A DNA stretch of 64,000 nucleotides. Origin: Sphingomonas montanisoli (lineage in GTDB: Bacteria; Pseudomonadota; Alphaproteobacteria; Sphingomonadales; Sphingomonadaceae). Below are positions 1 to 12,430 of this stretch, piece by piece. The notes beneath the pieces were generated by a model. It was not told the origin of the DNA. It saw nothing but the letters and a program-made list of their open reading frames with translations, and did no database searches. The position numbers and the translations under genes are program-made. Numbering within the stretch: position 1 is the stretch's first letter; every line of letters begins with the position of its first letter. The DNA lies in contig NZ_VTOU01000003.1 of the NCBI RefSeq assembly GCF_008274695.1, positions 744,001 to 808,000 on the forward strand, read 5' to 3'.

Positions 1-3762
<3,762 letters not shown>

Positions 3763-4051
3763 GGAGTTGATCCCTCGCGTCAAATTTTTTCACCGCCTTT
3801 CAGCGGTCAGCAGCCGATTCGCGGGTGCGATCCCACGCAAAAAAGTGCGGGTCCGGGCTGTCGGAACCGCACTGCAGCGTCTGAAGAAACCCTTGTATAA
3901 CCGGCCCCAATTCGTCGCGAACCGTGCGCAAGGCGGTCCGTGTCCCGAGGCGGCAAGGGCGGCATCCACTATCGCGATCGTGGACTTCTGCCGATGTCTG
4001 GAAGACGGCTATATAGTCCGCGACACATGCTTTGGGAAGGGGGACGGCCAT
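3763..4051. promoter_or_regulatory. divergent intergenic region rpoB / L,D-transpeptidase
   Basis: These 289 bases separate two divergent genes and should hold the rpoB promoter and leader (minus strand) and the transpeptidase promoter (plus strand). I see no convincing coding frame. An imperfect hairpin with a six-A/six-T loop lies around 3830-3850. No clean -35/-10 pair could be assigned; the assignment as a promoter region rests on gene orientation. Confidence 0.4.
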
Positions 4052-5023
4052 ATGATTCGCCGGATAGTGATGGCTTCGCTGATGATCGCCGCACCGATCG
4101 TGCCGGCCGCCGCGCAGATCGCGCTGCACGACGGCGCAGTGGCGGACATCGTCACCCAGATGAAGCCCGGCGACTATCTGTGGGCGCCTGATATCGCGCC
4201 CGGCGGGCCGGTCGTTATCGTCGTCTCGATCCCGCAGCAGCGGGCCTATGCCTATCGCAACGGTATTCCGATCGGCATCACCACGGTATCGACCGGCAAG
4301 AAGGGGCATGAGACGCCGACCGGGGTCTTCACGCTCCTCCAGAAGAATATCGACCACAAGTCGAACCTCTATAATTCGGCTCCCATGCCCTACATGCAGC
4401 GGCTGACGTGGGACGGGATCGCGATGCATGCGGGCAACCTGCCGGGCTATCCCGCGAGCCACGGTTGCGTGCGGATGCCGCTGGCCTTCTCCAAGCTGCT
4501 CTACGGCATCACCAAGCTGGGGCTGACCGTGATCATCACCAATGACGCGCAGGTGCCGCGCGTCGCGCCCACCCCCGCCTTCATGGCCAAGGGCGCGGCC
4601 AGCCACGCCGACGAATGGCTGATGGGCGGAAGTCTCTGGCAGCCCGAGCGATCGACGACCGGGCCGGTTTCGATCATCGTCTCCGCCGCCGACAAGCGCA
4701 TGCTGATCCTGCGCAACGGCGTGCCGATCGGCTCTGCACCGGTCCACATCCACGGCGATGTCCCCGGCGCCACCGCCTATACGCTGACCGCGATCGAGGG
4801 CGAGACGTACAGGTGGAGCCGCCTGCCGCTGCCTGGCCAGGGGCTCAGCGCCCCCACGCTCGTCAGCCAGGAGGAGCGCGACCGGCTTGTCGTGCCTGAG
4901 GATATACGCCTTTCGATGGCATCGGTCGTGACCCCCGGCACCACCGTCGTCGTCACCCCCGATACGCTGCGCAGCGGTGGCACCGGCACGAAGATGACGG
5001 TGCTGACGACCGACAAGAAGTAA
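4052..5023 (+). CDS. L,D-transpeptidase (YkuD) with a degenerate second repeat
   Basis: Predicted periplasmic L,D-transpeptidase of 323 residues, forming or remodelling 3-3 peptidoglycan crosslinks or attaching proteins to peptidoglycan. Residues 1-22 are a signal peptide ending AAAQ. The YkuD domain spans about 50-165; the catalytic motif is complete (His126, then SHGCVRMP with Ser136-His137-Cys139). ATG 4052 is preceded by a purine-rich GGGAAGGGGG. Residues 204-245 (GPVSIIVS..., RNGVPIG) resemble the start of the YkuD domain at 52-75 (GPVVIVVS..., RNGIPIG), so the C-terminal part seems to be a truncated duplicate without the catalytic motif. Divergent from rpoB; convergent with the sulfatase 19 bases away. 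A longer open frame reaches upstream but has no signal peptide at its start. Confidence 0.9.
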   Translation: MIRRIVMASLMIAAPIVPAAAQIALHDGAVADIVTQMKPGDYLWAPDIAPGGPVVIVVSIPQQRAYAYRNGIPIGITTVSTGKKGHETPTGVFTLLQKNIDHKSNLYNSAPMPYMQRLTWDGIAMHAGNLPGYPASHGCVRMPLAFSKLLYGITKLGLTVIITNDAQVPRVAPTPAFMAKGAASHADEWLMGGSLWQPERSTTGPVSIIVSAADKRMLILRNGVPIGSAPVHIHGDVPGATAYTLTAIEGETYRWSRLPLPGQGLSAPTLVSQEERDRLVVPEDIRLSMASVVTPGTTVVVTPDTLRSGGTGTKMTVLTTDKK

Positions 5024-5042
5024 GCCGCCAGGCAATAGGAGG

Positions 5043-6509
5043 TCAGATCTCCTTGGGGCGTCCGAAGCCCGGATCGCTGTAGCTGGGATAATCGTCGAAC
5101 ACGTTGCCCTGGCCCTGGGCGCGTGGATCGCCCGTCGCGCGCAATTCGGCGTCGAGCTTCGCGCCGAACGACCGCACCAGCGCGCGATGCTTCGGGTCGG
5201 CGGCGAGGTTGGTGAGGCACCAGGGATCGGCGACGATATCGAACAGCTCCTCCGCCGGTCGCCGACCCGTAGCGCGTTCGAACGCCGGATGAACTGCCGG
5301 ATCGTCCTGCCGCAGGATCAATTCGGCCTTGGTCGGCCCGCCGTCGATATCGGCGAAGCCCGCGAACGATCTCTCCTCGATCTCGGCGCGGTCGCGCGGG
5401 CGGCCGCTCGGATTGCCGGCGGGCCAGCGATCGGGCTTGAAGTTGCGGATGTAGAGGTGCCGTGCGGTGCGGTAGGCGCGCATCGGATAGCCCTCGCCGG
5501 GATTGGTGCGCCCATCCATGTGCCGCTCCATCGATCCCAAAACATGGTCGCGCCCGAACGGCCCGCGTCCCGACAGCAGCGGCAGCAGGTCGCGCCCACT
5601 CGTCTCCGCCGGCGCCGGCAGGCCCGCCGCCCCCAGAAAGGTGGGGGCCAGATCGATCAGGCTGACCGGCACTTCACTCACCGCGCCGGCGCGCACCCCC
5701 GGCCCACGGATCGCGAGCGGGACGTGCCAGCCTGCGTCGTAGAGCGTCGCCTTGCCGCGCGGAAACGGCCAGCCATTGTCACCGGTCATCACCACGATCG
5801 TATTGTCGAGTTCGCCCATCGCCTCGATCTTCGCGAGCAGCGCCCCCGCCTCACGATCCAGCCGCTCGATCTCGTGACGATAGTCGACGATGTCGGATCG
5901 GACGACCGGCGTATCGGGCAGATAGGACGGCACCGTCACCTTCGCCGGATCGCCACCGGCCGCGATCCCCGCCCCCTTCACATAGGGACGGTGCGGATCG
6001 TGCGATCCGAACCAGAAGGCGAAGGGCGTATCCTTCGGACGCCTGGCAAGAAAGGCGTCGAAATCCTCGTAAGAAGCACCTGCCGGATTGCGCGTGCGGC
6101 GCGCGGGTTCGATCTGCCCCGGCGCCCATCCCTTGCGCGCATAGCCGACATGATAGCCCGCGCCTTCGAGGGCGTCGGGATAGACCTTGAACCGGCGCGG
6201 CAGGATCGAGGCGAGGTTGGCGCCCTCCGCCAGCCGCCATGGATATTGCCCGGTCAGGATGCCGCCGCGCGACGCCGTGCAGCTCGGCGAGGCAGAGAAG
6301 GCGTTGCGAAAGCTCGTCCCTTCGCGCTGAAGCCGCGCGAAGGTGGGCAGCTGATCGATCAGCCGGTCGCGATCGTCCTCGGGCTGCCAGCTCCAGTCGT
6401 CGGCGAGGATCAACAGGATGTTCGGGCGGCGCGGCAGGGTCGCGCCGAGTTTCGCGACGGCGGCCGAGGCGGCAGCGGCACCCAGCAGATGGCGGCGGGA
6501 TATGGTCAT
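5043..6509 (-). CDS. Tat-exported type I sulfatase
   Basis: Arylsulfatase-family hydrolase of 488 residues. Start 6509 was chosen because it gives a twin-arginine signal at once (ISRRHLLG, then an Ala-rich stretch); an open frame 12 codons longer exists but would bury it. Mature part: NILLILADDW with metal-ligand Asp37/Asp38; the formylglycine motif CTASR (Cys77-Arg81) followed by GGILTG, the Cys-type signature needing conversion to formylglycine; further metal-site elements VVMTGDNG and GKATLYDAGWHVP. The fold suggests hydrolysis of a sulfate ester on a sugar or small molecule; the substrate cannot be read. No formylglycine-generating enzyme is encoded in the window. Ends 37 bases before the MarR gene start side; transcribed in the same direction as and possibly with the MarR gene. 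Confidence 0.9.
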   Translation of the reverse strand: MTISRRHLLGAAAASAAVAKLGATLPRRPNILLILADDWSWQPEDDRDRLIDQLPTFARLQREGTSFRNAFSASPSCTASRGGILTGQYPWRLAEGANLASILPRRFKVYPDALEGAGYHVGYARKGWAPGQIEPARRTRNPAGASYEDFDAFLARRPKDTPFAFWFGSHDPHRPYVKGAGIAAGGDPAKVTVPSYLPDTPVVRSDIVDYRHEIERLDREAGALLAKIEAMGELDNTIVVMTGDNGWPFPRGKATLYDAGWHVPLAIRGPGVRAGAVSEVPVSLIDLAPTFLGAAGLPAPAETSGRDLLPLLSGRGPFGRDHVLGSMERHMDGRTNPGEGYPMRAYRTARHLYIRNFKPDRWPAGNPSGRPRDRAEIEERSFAGFADIDGGPTKAELILRQDDPAVHPAFERATGRRPAEELFDIVADPWCLTNLAADPKHRALVRSFGAKLDAELRATGDPRAQGQGNVFDDYPSYSDPGFGRPKEI

Positions 6510-6545
6510 GGGCGCAACGATGGCGGCACCCGCCCGACTTGGCAA

Positions 6546-6992
6546 TCAGGCCGCGATTGTCGCCAGATTAGCCCGCAGCGCATCGGCCGTGCCGTCGCCC
6601 ATCGCCGCCTCGATCGCGCCATGATGCTCAACCCAGATCGGCACCGCGCGGGCGAGCAGCGCCTCGCCGTCGGGCGTTAGCGTCAACTGCCGCGCGCGTT
6701 TGTCGCTTTGCGACACCGCGATCGCCAGCAGCCCGCGCCGTTCGAGCGGCTTGAGCGCGGCGGTGAGCGAGGTGCGGTCCATCCCCAGCAAATGGGCAAG
6801 CGGCCCCATCGGCGTGGAGCCGGGCCGGTTGAGCGCCATCAGCAGCGAGAATTGCTGGTTTGTCAGGCCCAGCGGCTTGAGCGCCTGATCGAAATGCCGC
6901 GCCAACATCCGGGCCGCGCGCTGGACATGCAGGCACAGACAATGGTCGCGAACATGGATCGTCGTTTCGAAAGGAACGGGTCGCTTTGACAT
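6546..6992 (-). CDS. MarR-family transcriptional regulator
   Basis: 148-residue winged-helix regulator. Visible MarR features: the dimerisation helix at the N terminus (HVQRAARMLARHFDQ), the recognition region LAHLLGMDRTSLTAALKPLE, and the wing QSDKRARQLTLTPDG. Ligand unknown; several Cys near the N terminus (CLCLH, residues 18-22) could be thiol sensors as in OhrR-type proteins, but this is inference. It is divergent from the DUF899 gene, and a perfect palindrome lies between them, starting 4 bases upstream of its own start codon. The likely arrangement is autorepression plus repression of the DUF899-glyoxalase pair, and perhaps the sulfatase downstream. Confidence 0.93.
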   Translation of the reverse strand: MSKRPVPFETTIHVRDHCLCLHVQRAARMLARHFDQALKPLGLTNQQFSLLMALNRPGSTPMGPLAHLLGMDRTSLTAALKPLERRGLLAIAVSQSDKRARQLTLTPDGEALLARAVPIWVEHHGAIEAAMGDGTADALRANLATIAA

Positions 6993-6995
6993 GAC

Positions 6996-7023
6996 ACATT
7001 TACGTTGATATCAACCAAAATGT
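6996..7023. promoter_or_regulatory. probable MarR operator, two-tier palindrome
   Basis: The core GTTGATATCAAC (7004-7015) is a perfect 12-bp palindrome. A second pair of arms, ACATTT (6996-7001) and AAATGT (7018-7023), is centred on exactly the same point (7009.5), giving a 28-bp symmetric site. It sits between the divergent MarR and DUF899 genes, 3 bases from the MarR start codon, where binding would block both genes. MarR proteins typically bind such A/T-centred palindromes. Confidence 0.7.
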
Positions 7024-7050
7024 CAAGAGTCGCGAAGAGGAGAGGTTTGG

Positions 7051-7782
7051 ATGCCCGACCACAAGATCGTCGACCACGCAGCGTGGCTGGAGGCCCGCAA
7101 GGCGCTTCTCGATCTCGAGCGCGAGGAGACGCACTTGCGCGATCGCGTCAACGCCGCCCGCCTCGCACTGCCGTGGGAGCGCGTGGAGAAGGATTACCGC
7201 TTCGGAACGCCCGACGGTTCCGCCGCGCTCGGCGACCTGTTTGCGGGACGCCGCCAGCTGATCATCTATCACTTCATGCTCGGCCCGGGCTGGGATGCGG
7301 GTTGCCCCGGCTGCTCGTTCATCGGCGATCATATCGACGGCACGCTCGTCCACCTGAACAATCATGATGTCAGCTGGGTCGCGGTGTCGCGCGCGCCGAT
7401 GGCGGAGATTGCGGCCTATAAGGCGCGAATGGGCTGGCGTTTCCCGTGGGTCTCGTCCCACGGCTCCGATTTCAACTACGACTTCAACGTATCCTTCACG
7501 CCCGAGCAGATGGCGAGCGGGACGATCGACTATAATTACGCCCCGCTCCCCTCCGATCAGGGGCATGACGAGCTGCACGGGATGAGCAGCTTCTGGCGCG
7601 ATCCCGACGCGGGCCTGTTCCATACCTATTCGAGCTATGCGCGCGGGATCGAAAACTGGCTCACCACGATGATGATCCTCGATCGCGCGCCGCTCGGCCG
7701 CAACGAAACGGGGACGATGAGTTTCCTGAAGCGCCACGACGAATATGACGCGGCCCCGCAACCGGCCTGCTGCCACTCCTGA
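7051..7782 (+). CDS. DUF899 thioredoxin-like protein
   Basis: 243-residue cytoplasmic protein of the DUF899 family, which has a thioredoxin-like fold and is often annotated as a dithiol-disulfide isomerase. Seen here: DLFAGRRQLIIYHFM, the redox-type motif CPGC (Cys85-Cys88), SRAPMAEIAAYKARMGWRFP, and the family's usual ending with a pair of Cys (PACCHS). GGAG-type Shine-Dalgarno (AGAGGAGAGG) precedes ATG 7051. It is the first gene of a plus-strand pair with the glyoxalase-like gene 12 bases downstream, and is divergent from a MarR gene whose probable operator covers its promoter. A role in thiol or electrophile stress fits the context but is not shown. Confidence 0.88.
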   Translation: MPDHKIVDHAAWLEARKALLDLEREETHLRDRVNAARLALPWERVEKDYRFGTPDGSAALGDLFAGRRQLIIYHFMLGPGWDAGCPGCSFIGDHIDGTLVHLNNHDVSWVAVSRAPMAEIAAYKARMGWRFPWVSSHGSDFNYDFNVSFTPEQMASGTIDYNYAPLPSDQGHDELHGMSSFWRDPDAGLFHTYSSYARGIENWLTTMMILDRAPLGRNETGTMSFLKRHDEYDAAPQPACCHS

Positions 7783-7794
7783 AGGAGACGAGAG

Positions 7795-8550
7795 ATGCCC
7801 AACCAATTCTGCTGGTACGAGCTGATCACGAGCGACGCGGATGCCGCCAAGACCTTCTATGGTGCGGTGGCGGGATGGACCTTCACCGACTCCGGCCTGC
7901 CCGGCATGGACTATTCGATCATCCACGCGAACGGCGTCCCGCTGGGCGGGGTCATGAGCCTGAAGGACGGCCCGCCGCCGGGCTGGTTCGGTTATGTCGC
8001 GGTCGACGATGTCGATGCCTTTGCCGACAAGGTCAAAGCTGCGGGCGGTCGCATCGATCATTCGCCGAGCGACATCCCGCAGGTCGGTCGCTTCGCGATG
8101 GTGGCCGATCCGCAGGGCGCCAGCTTCGTGCTGTTCAAGGGGGTGCCCGGGACCGACATGGCGCTGCCCCCCTTCATGTCGCCCGGATCGATCAGCTGGC
8201 ACGAACTGCATACGAGCGACTGGGAGGCAGGCTTCGATTTCTATGCCGGCCTGTTCGGCTGGACCAAGGATACACCCGTCGACATGGGGCCGATGGGCAC
8301 ATATCAGCTGTTCGCGGCGGGCGGGGACGCGATCGGCGGGATGTTCAGCATCGCATCGGAAAAGCCGCACTGGCTCTACTATATCGGCTGCGACGATATC
8401 GATGCGGCCGAAGCGCGGGTGAAGGCGGCCGGCGGCACCGTGCCCGAAGGCCCGATGGAGGTGCCGGGCGGCGCCTGGGTAATCCCCGCGATCGATCCGC
8501 AGGGCGCCTTGTTCGCGATGGTCGGCATGCGGCCCAACCCGCCGGCTTAA
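7795..8550 (+). CDS. two-domain VOC (glyoxalase/dioxygenase-fold) protein
   Basis: 251 residues made of two vicinal-oxygen-chelate domains, about 1-120 and 128-248. Each begins with a [FS]xWxELxTSD-type strand (FCWYELITSD; ISWHELHTSD) and ends with a DPQGA[SL]F segment, showing internal duplication. This subfamily is usually annotated glyoxalase/bleomycin-resistance protein; in actinomycetes relatives are linked to hydroxylation or drug tolerance, but the reaction here is unknown. Follows the DUF899 gene by 12 bases with AAGGAGACGAG as ribosome binding site, so it is almost certainly cotranscribed and under the same MarR control. A strong terminator follows. Confidence 0.88.
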   Translation: MPNQFCWYELITSDADAAKTFYGAVAGWTFTDSGLPGMDYSIIHANGVPLGGVMSLKDGPPPGWFGYVAVDDVDAFADKVKAAGGRIDHSPSDIPQVGRFAMVADPQGASFVLFKGVPGTDMALPPFMSPGSISWHELHTSDWEAGFDFYAGLFGWTKDTPVDMGPMGTYQLFAAGGDAIGGMFSIASEKPHWLYYIGCDDIDAAEARVKAAGGTVPEGPMEVPGGAWVIPAIDPQGALFAMVGMRPNPPA

Positions 8551-8558
8551 GGCAAAGA

Positions 8559-8589
8559 AAAAGGGCGGCCCCGAGAGGCCGCCCTTTCC
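8559..8589. terminator. bidirectional rho-independent terminator
   Basis: An 11-bp perfect stem (8560-8570 with 8577-8587, AAAGGGCGGCC and its complement) with a six-base loop lies between the convergent glyoxalase-like gene and rplL. T-rich sequence follows on both strands. It ends the rplJ-rplL transcript before the accessory genes, so rpoB is not reached from the rplJ promoter by simple read-through. Confidence 0.85.
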
Positions 8590-8615
8590 TGTTCGTCGCC
8601 GAAGCGAGAAGCAGA

Positions 8616-8993
8616 TTACTTGAGTTCGACGGTCGCGCCGGCTTCCTCGAGCTGCTTCTTGATCTTCTCGGCTTCGTCCTTGTTGACGCCTTCCTTGACG
8701 GCCTTCGGAGCCGACTCGACCAGAGCCTTGGCTTCGGTCAGGCCCAGGCCGGTGATGGCGCGGACTTCCTTGATGACGTTGATCTTCTTGCCACCGTCGC
8801 CGGTGAGAACGACGTCGAACTCGGTCTTCTCTTCAGCAGCCGGAGCACCGGCGCCGGCGCCGGCCGGAGCCGCAACCGCAACCGCCGCAGCGGCCGAAAC
8901 GCCCCACTTCTCTTCGAGGAGCTTCGAGAGCTCCGCGGCTTCGAGAACGGTGAGAGCCGAAAGATCGTCAACAAGCTTCTGCAGGTCAGCCAT
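8616..8993 (-). CDS. rplL: 50S ribosomal protein L7/L12
   Basis: 125-residue stalk protein that recruits translation factors to the ribosome. N-terminal dimerisation domain ([21 protein letters not shown]), flexible Ala/Gly/Pro hinge at about 35-52, and the C-terminal factor-binding domain ([24 protein letters not shown]...) ending with VELK are all intact. It lies 63 bases downstream of rplJ in the usual order and is followed by a strong terminator. Confidence 0.99.
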   Translation of the reverse strand: MADLQKLVDDLSALTVLEAAELSKLLEEKWGVSAAAAVAVAAPAGAGAGAPAAEEKTEFDVVLTGDGGKKINVIKEVRAITGLGLTEAKALVESAPKAVKEGVNKDEAEKIKKQLEEAGATVELK

Positions 8994-9056
8994 GTGTAGT
9001 CTCCATGTGGGGCGCGCAGCCCCGAATGTTCAGTTCAATTGAAAAGATATCGAAGA

Positions 9057-9572
9057 TCAGGCGTCTTCTTTGGCGGCATAAGCGCCAAACACCCGAGCCA
9101 GCTGACCCGCAGGCGCCTGGACGATCTGGACGACCTTGGTCGCGGGCGCCTGGATAAGGCCCACGATCTTGGCGCGCAGCTCATCGAGCGACGGCAGTTC
9201 GGCCAGCGCCTTCACGCCAGCGACATCGAGGATGGTTTCGCCCATCACACCGCCCACGATTTCCAACTTGTCGTTGGTCTTCGCGAAATCGACGATCACC
9301 TTGGCCGGAGCCACGGGATCGACGGAGGTGCTCAGCGCGGTCGGACCCACCAGCAGATCATTGATCGCGCTGTAGGTCGTGCCCTCGGTGGCAATCTTGG
9401 CGAGCTTGTTCTTCGAAACCTTGTAGCTGGCGCCGGCATCGCGCATCTTCGTACGCAGCGCAGTCGACTGCGCCACGGTGAGGCCGAGATTGCGGGTGAC
9501 GATCACCACGCTCGTGCCTTCGAAGGTGCTCTTCAGTTCGGCGACCAGCTCGGTCTTCTGAGCCCGATCCAT
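9057..9572 (-). CDS. rplJ: 50S ribosomal protein L10
   Basis: 171-residue L10, the base of the ribosomal stalk on which L7/L12 dimers bind. Starts [17 protein letters not shown] with AAGGAGT as ribosome binding site; [15 protein letters not shown] and the C-terminal helix [20 protein letters not shown] are typical. First gene of the rplJ-rplL unit; a long structured leader precedes it. Separated from rplA by 2.9 kb containing two unrelated genes. Confidence 0.98.
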   Translation of the reverse strand: MDRAQKTELVAELKSTFEGTSVVIVTRNLGLTVAQSTALRTKMRDAGASYKVSKNKLAKIATEGTTYSAINDLLVGPTALSTSVDPVAPAKVIVDFAKTNDKLEIVGGVMGETILDVAGVKALAELPSLDELRAKIVGLIQAPATKVVQIVQAPAGQLARVFGAYAAKEDA

Positions 9573-9790
9573 GCCTTACTCCTTCAAACCACCCCTGCAG
9601 AACATCCGCAGGAGCCTTGAGCCACGGAGCAAAAAAAGCCGCTCCATGACCCGTCCGAGGGGTCGGTCGCCTGGCCGGGCACACGAAAGGAGCGCGGCAG
9701 ACCCGGGCAGAAGCCCGGTAAAACTTTTCCCCGTCTAGGCAGGGCATTAAGCGGGGCAAATCCCCCGCGCCTGCTGTCTCGGACGGCACA
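9573..9790 (-). promoter_or_regulatory. rplJ leader, probable L10 autoregulatory region
   Basis: About 220 non-coding bases precede rplJ on the minus strand. They contain several hairpins: a tight stem at 9703-9718 (CCGGGC / GCCCGG around a four-base AGAA loop), and a GGAGC/GCTCC hairpin enclosing a run of seven T near 9625-9645 just upstream of the gene. In other bacteria the L10-L12 complex represses its own operon by binding a leader of this kind; that role is inferred here from position and structure only. The rest of 9791-9946 shows no gene and is shared with the divergent TonB-like gene. Confidence 0.4.
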
Positions 9791-9946
9791 GGCCCGAATC
9801 ACCCGAAAGGGTATTCCGGAACCATGAGGCGCGGCCCCTACAGGATCGGTTCGGCCTTGTCGACTCCCCGCGCCTTTCGCCGCGATGACCGGAGTGACGC
9901 TCCGCCGTTGCGGGCGGCGTGGTGTCGGTCTAACGCGCCATTCGTG

Positions 9947-10702
9947 ATGCGCGCGGTACTGCTACGATTCTCGGCCGACCCGCATGCCCCCTCGGTGCGT
10001 CGACGCGCCGTCACCCTGACGATCGTCGCGATCATCCACGCGCTGCTGCTGTGGGCCTTCCTCACCCTCGCCCCCACGGCCGACCTGCGCAAATCGGGGC
10101 TGCTCAAAAACTTCTCGCTGATCCAGATCGACAGCGACAAGCAGGAGGAGAAGAAGGCGGCCCGCGCGCAGAAGGAGCAGGAGAAGACGCCCACCGTCAC
10201 CGTCCAGCGCGCCTCCGCGCCCACCGTACCGCCGCCCACCCCGGAGACGAGGCCGCTCAACATGATCGTCGTCTCCAGCGAGGATTTCCGCGCGGGCGAC
10301 ATTTCGAACGTGCCGCGTCCGTCGGGGGCTGCGGCGGGCAATGCGCAGGTCGCCGAAAATGGCGATGCCGCCAACCAGGGCCAGCGCGCGCCCAATGGCG
10401 AGCGGCTCTACGATGCCGCCTGGTATCGCGAGCCGACCGATGCCGAAATGGCGACCTACATGCCCAAGCGCCAGTTGCCCGATGGCGCGTGGGGCGACGT
10501 CTATTGCCGCACCGCGCCCGACTGGCGGGTCGAGGATTGCCACGAACTGGGCGAATCCCCGCCCGGATCGGGGCTGGCCCGCGCGGTGCGCCTCGCCTCC
10601 TGGCAGTTCAAGGTCCGCCCGCCGCGCGTCGGCGGCAAGACCCAGATTGGCACCTGGGTCCGCATCCGCTTCGACATCGTGAACCGCAAGACGGCGGATT
10701 GA
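9947..10702 (+). CDS. TonB-like inner-membrane protein
   Basis: 251-residue protein with one N-terminal membrane helix (about 24-42, VTLTIVAIIHALLLWAFLTL), a charged segment rich in Lys/Glu (KQEEKKAARAQKEQEK), a Pro-rich linker (TVPPPTPETRP) and a C-terminal region ending ASWQFKVRPPRVGGKTQ...GTWVRIRFDIV. That plan (anchor, Pro-rich spacer, small C-terminal domain with a V/IRFxI strand) is that of TonB/TolA-type energy transducers, but the classical TonB C-terminal signature is weak, and no exbB/exbD is nearby. Start at 9947 was chosen over a frame 41 codons longer because it leads directly into the membrane helix. Divergent from rplJ; a stand-alone gene with its own terminator. Confidence 0.6.
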   Translation: MRAVLLRFSADPHAPSVRRRAVTLTIVAIIHALLLWAFLTLAPTADLRKSGLLKNFSLIQIDSDKQEEKKAARAQKEQEKTPTVTVQRASAPTVPPPTPETRPLNMIVVSSEDFRAGDISNVPRPSGAAAGNAQVAENGDAANQGQRAPNGERLYDAAWYREPTDAEMATYMPKRQLPDGAWGDVYCRTAPDWRVEDCHELGESPPGSGLARAVRLASWQFKVRPPRVGGKTQIGTWVRIRFDIVNRKTAD

Positions 10703-10703
10703 G

Positions 10704-10733
10704 CCCTCCCCGCCGGGGGAGGGTCTTTCTTCC
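10704..10733 (+). terminator. rho-independent terminator after the TonB-like gene
   Basis: CCCTCCCC (10704-10711) pairs with GGGGAGGG (10716-10723) over a four-base loop, followed by TCTTTCTTCC on the plus strand. It lies between convergent genes. Confidence 0.7.
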
Positions 10734-12161
10734 TCAATCCATCTCGGCGTAGGTCTTGACCAGTTCGGTCAGGAAATCGCGACCGACATAGAGCGAGCGG
10801 ACCGAGCGGCGTTCGTTGAGGCCGTGGGTGCCGTTGCCATCGGGATCGCCCCAGCCGCCCGGCGCGCCATAGACCGGGATGCCGATTGCGGCGAGGAAGA
10901 TGCCGTCGGTCCCGCCGGTCGACATCGACGGGATCAGCGGCACACCGGGGAAATATTTGGCGACAAGCTTTTCCGCAGGCCCGATGATCTTGGGATTGAG
11001 CGGCGGTGGCACCGCCGGCGGGCGGATCGGCGGCACGAAGCTGATCTTCACCTTCGGATCGCCGATCGCGGTCGCGAGCGCGGCCTGGACACGTTCGACG
11101 CTTTCGCCCGGGAAGATGCGGCAGTTCACGTTCGCGGCAGCATGCTGGGGCAGCGCATTGTTGGCATGACCGCCGTCGAGCAGGGTCGCGACGCAGGTGG
11201 TGCGCAGCATCGAGTGGTAGCTGCGATCCTTCGACAAGGTCGCCGCGGCTTCGGCATCGGCGGGGTTCTTTGCGATCGCGAGCATCGCCGCGCCCATCGC
11301 ATCCTTCCGCGTCGCGCCGAGCTTGGCGAAGAAAGCGCGGGTCGTATCGCTGAGCACGACCGGAAACTCATAGTCGCGGACCTTGGCGATCGCGTCGGCG
11401 AGTTCGTAGATCGCATTGTCGCGCACCGGCACCGAGCTGTGCCCGCCGGGGTTGAAGGTTTCGAGCTTGTAGTTCTGGACCGCCTTCTCGCCGACCTGGA
11501 TCGACTGCGAGACGACCTTGCCATGCCCGTCGCTGCGCCCGCCGCCGCCTTCGTTGAGCGCGAATTCCGCCGCGATCAGATCGGGCTTGTTCTTGGCCAG
11601 CCATTCGGCGCCGTTGAAGGCGTAGGTCGTCTCCTCACCGCAGGTGAGCGCAAGCTTGATCGTACGCTTGGGCACTGTGCCCGCCTTCTTCATCCGCGCG
11701 AGGATATCGACCCATGCCGCGTCCATCGCCTTCATGTCGGACGATCCGCGCGCGTAGAAATAGCCATTCTCTTCGATCAGGGTGAACGGATCGCGGGTCC
11801 AATCCTCGCGCTTGGCCTCGACCACGTCGAGATGGCCGAGCAGCAGCATCGGCTTCACCGTCTTGGAGCGGCCCTGAAGGATCGCGACGAGGCCGCCTTC
11901 CTTGGGATGTTCGGGGGTCGAAAAGAGCGTGAGGTCGCTATCCTTGAAGCCGGCGGCCTTCAGATGCGCGGCCATCTTTTCGGCGGCGAGCGTGCAACTG
12001 CCCGCCGAGAGCGTGGTGTTGGTTTCGACCAGTTCCTTGTAGAGCGCGCGGAACTCGACCTGATCGGGGCGCAGCGGCCCCATCGGCGGCCCGGCATCCT
12101 GCGCCAGCGCGGGCGCCGCCGCCAGCGCGCTCGCCGCCATCAACTTCGCCCATGTCCGCAT
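10734..12161 (-). CDS. exported M20/M28-type zinc metallopeptidase
   Basis: 475-residue secreted metallopeptidase of the M20 (ArgE/DapE/carboxypeptidase G2-like) family. Start 12161 gives a signal peptide, residues 1-21, ending ALAQ; an upstream extension of the frame is not coding-like. Zinc ligands follow the family pattern: GHLDVV (His110, Asp112), SSDMKA (Asp142, bridging), CGEET (Glu176 catalytic, Glu177), and near the C terminus GGTDG...NGTHGLNE. A lid/dimerisation domain (about 220-340) includes the family's GGHSSVPV. Predicted to cleave peptides or acyl-amino acids in the periplasm. It stands between rplA and rplJ, a place where most bacteria have nothing, and is convergent with the TonB-like gene. 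Confidence 0.9.
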   Translation of the reverse strand: MRTWAKLMAASALAAAPALAQDAGPPMGPLRPDQVEFRALYKELVETNTTLSAGSCTLAAEKMAAHLKAAGFKDSDLTLFSTPEHPKEGGLVAILQGRSKTVKPMLLLGHLDVVEAKREDWTRDPFTLIEENGYFYARGSSDMKAMDAAWVDILARMKKAGTVPKRTIKLALTCGEETTYAFNGAEWLAKNKPDLIAAEFALNEGGGGRSDGHGKVVSQSIQVGEKAVQNYKLETFNPGGHSSVPVRDNAIYELADAIAKVRDYEFPVVLSDTTRAFFAKLGATRKDAMGAAMLAIAKNPADAEAAATLSKDRSYHSMLRTTCVATLLDGGHANNALPQHAAANVNCRIFPGESVERVQAALATAIGDPKVKISFVPPIRPPAVPPPLNPKIIGPAEKLVAKYFPGVPLIPSMSTGGTDGIFLAAIGIPVYGAPGGWGDPDGNGTHGLNERRSVRSLYVGRDFLTELVKTYAEMD

Positions 12162-12430
12162 GATGCCCGCCCTCAACAAATCCCTGAAAGCGCCATCAAA
12201 GCATATCGGTGGCGCAATACCAAAGGGTGGATTCGGCACGCGCAACAATCTTCCGAAGTTGTCAAAGTTGTCACTACGTCGGCATCGCAATCGCCTTGCC
12301 GACGAGCCTCAAGGCGTGACGCAGGGAGGAGGCTTTGCGGTTCGGCATGCGCTCCGCGTAGCGACGGGCGGCCGTGTAGGACAGCGCACCGTTTATCCTC
12401 GCTCGCCAGGGGGAGAGGAAAAGGAAGGCA
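12162..12430. other. intergenic region without a recognised gene
   Basis: Upstream of the M20 peptidase gene (its promoter should be here, minus strand) and downstream of the rplA terminator. No convincing coding frame. AGTTGTCAAAGTTGTCA at 12256-12272 is a short tandem repeat of AGTTGTCA, a possible regulator site; function unknown. Confidence 0.35.
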
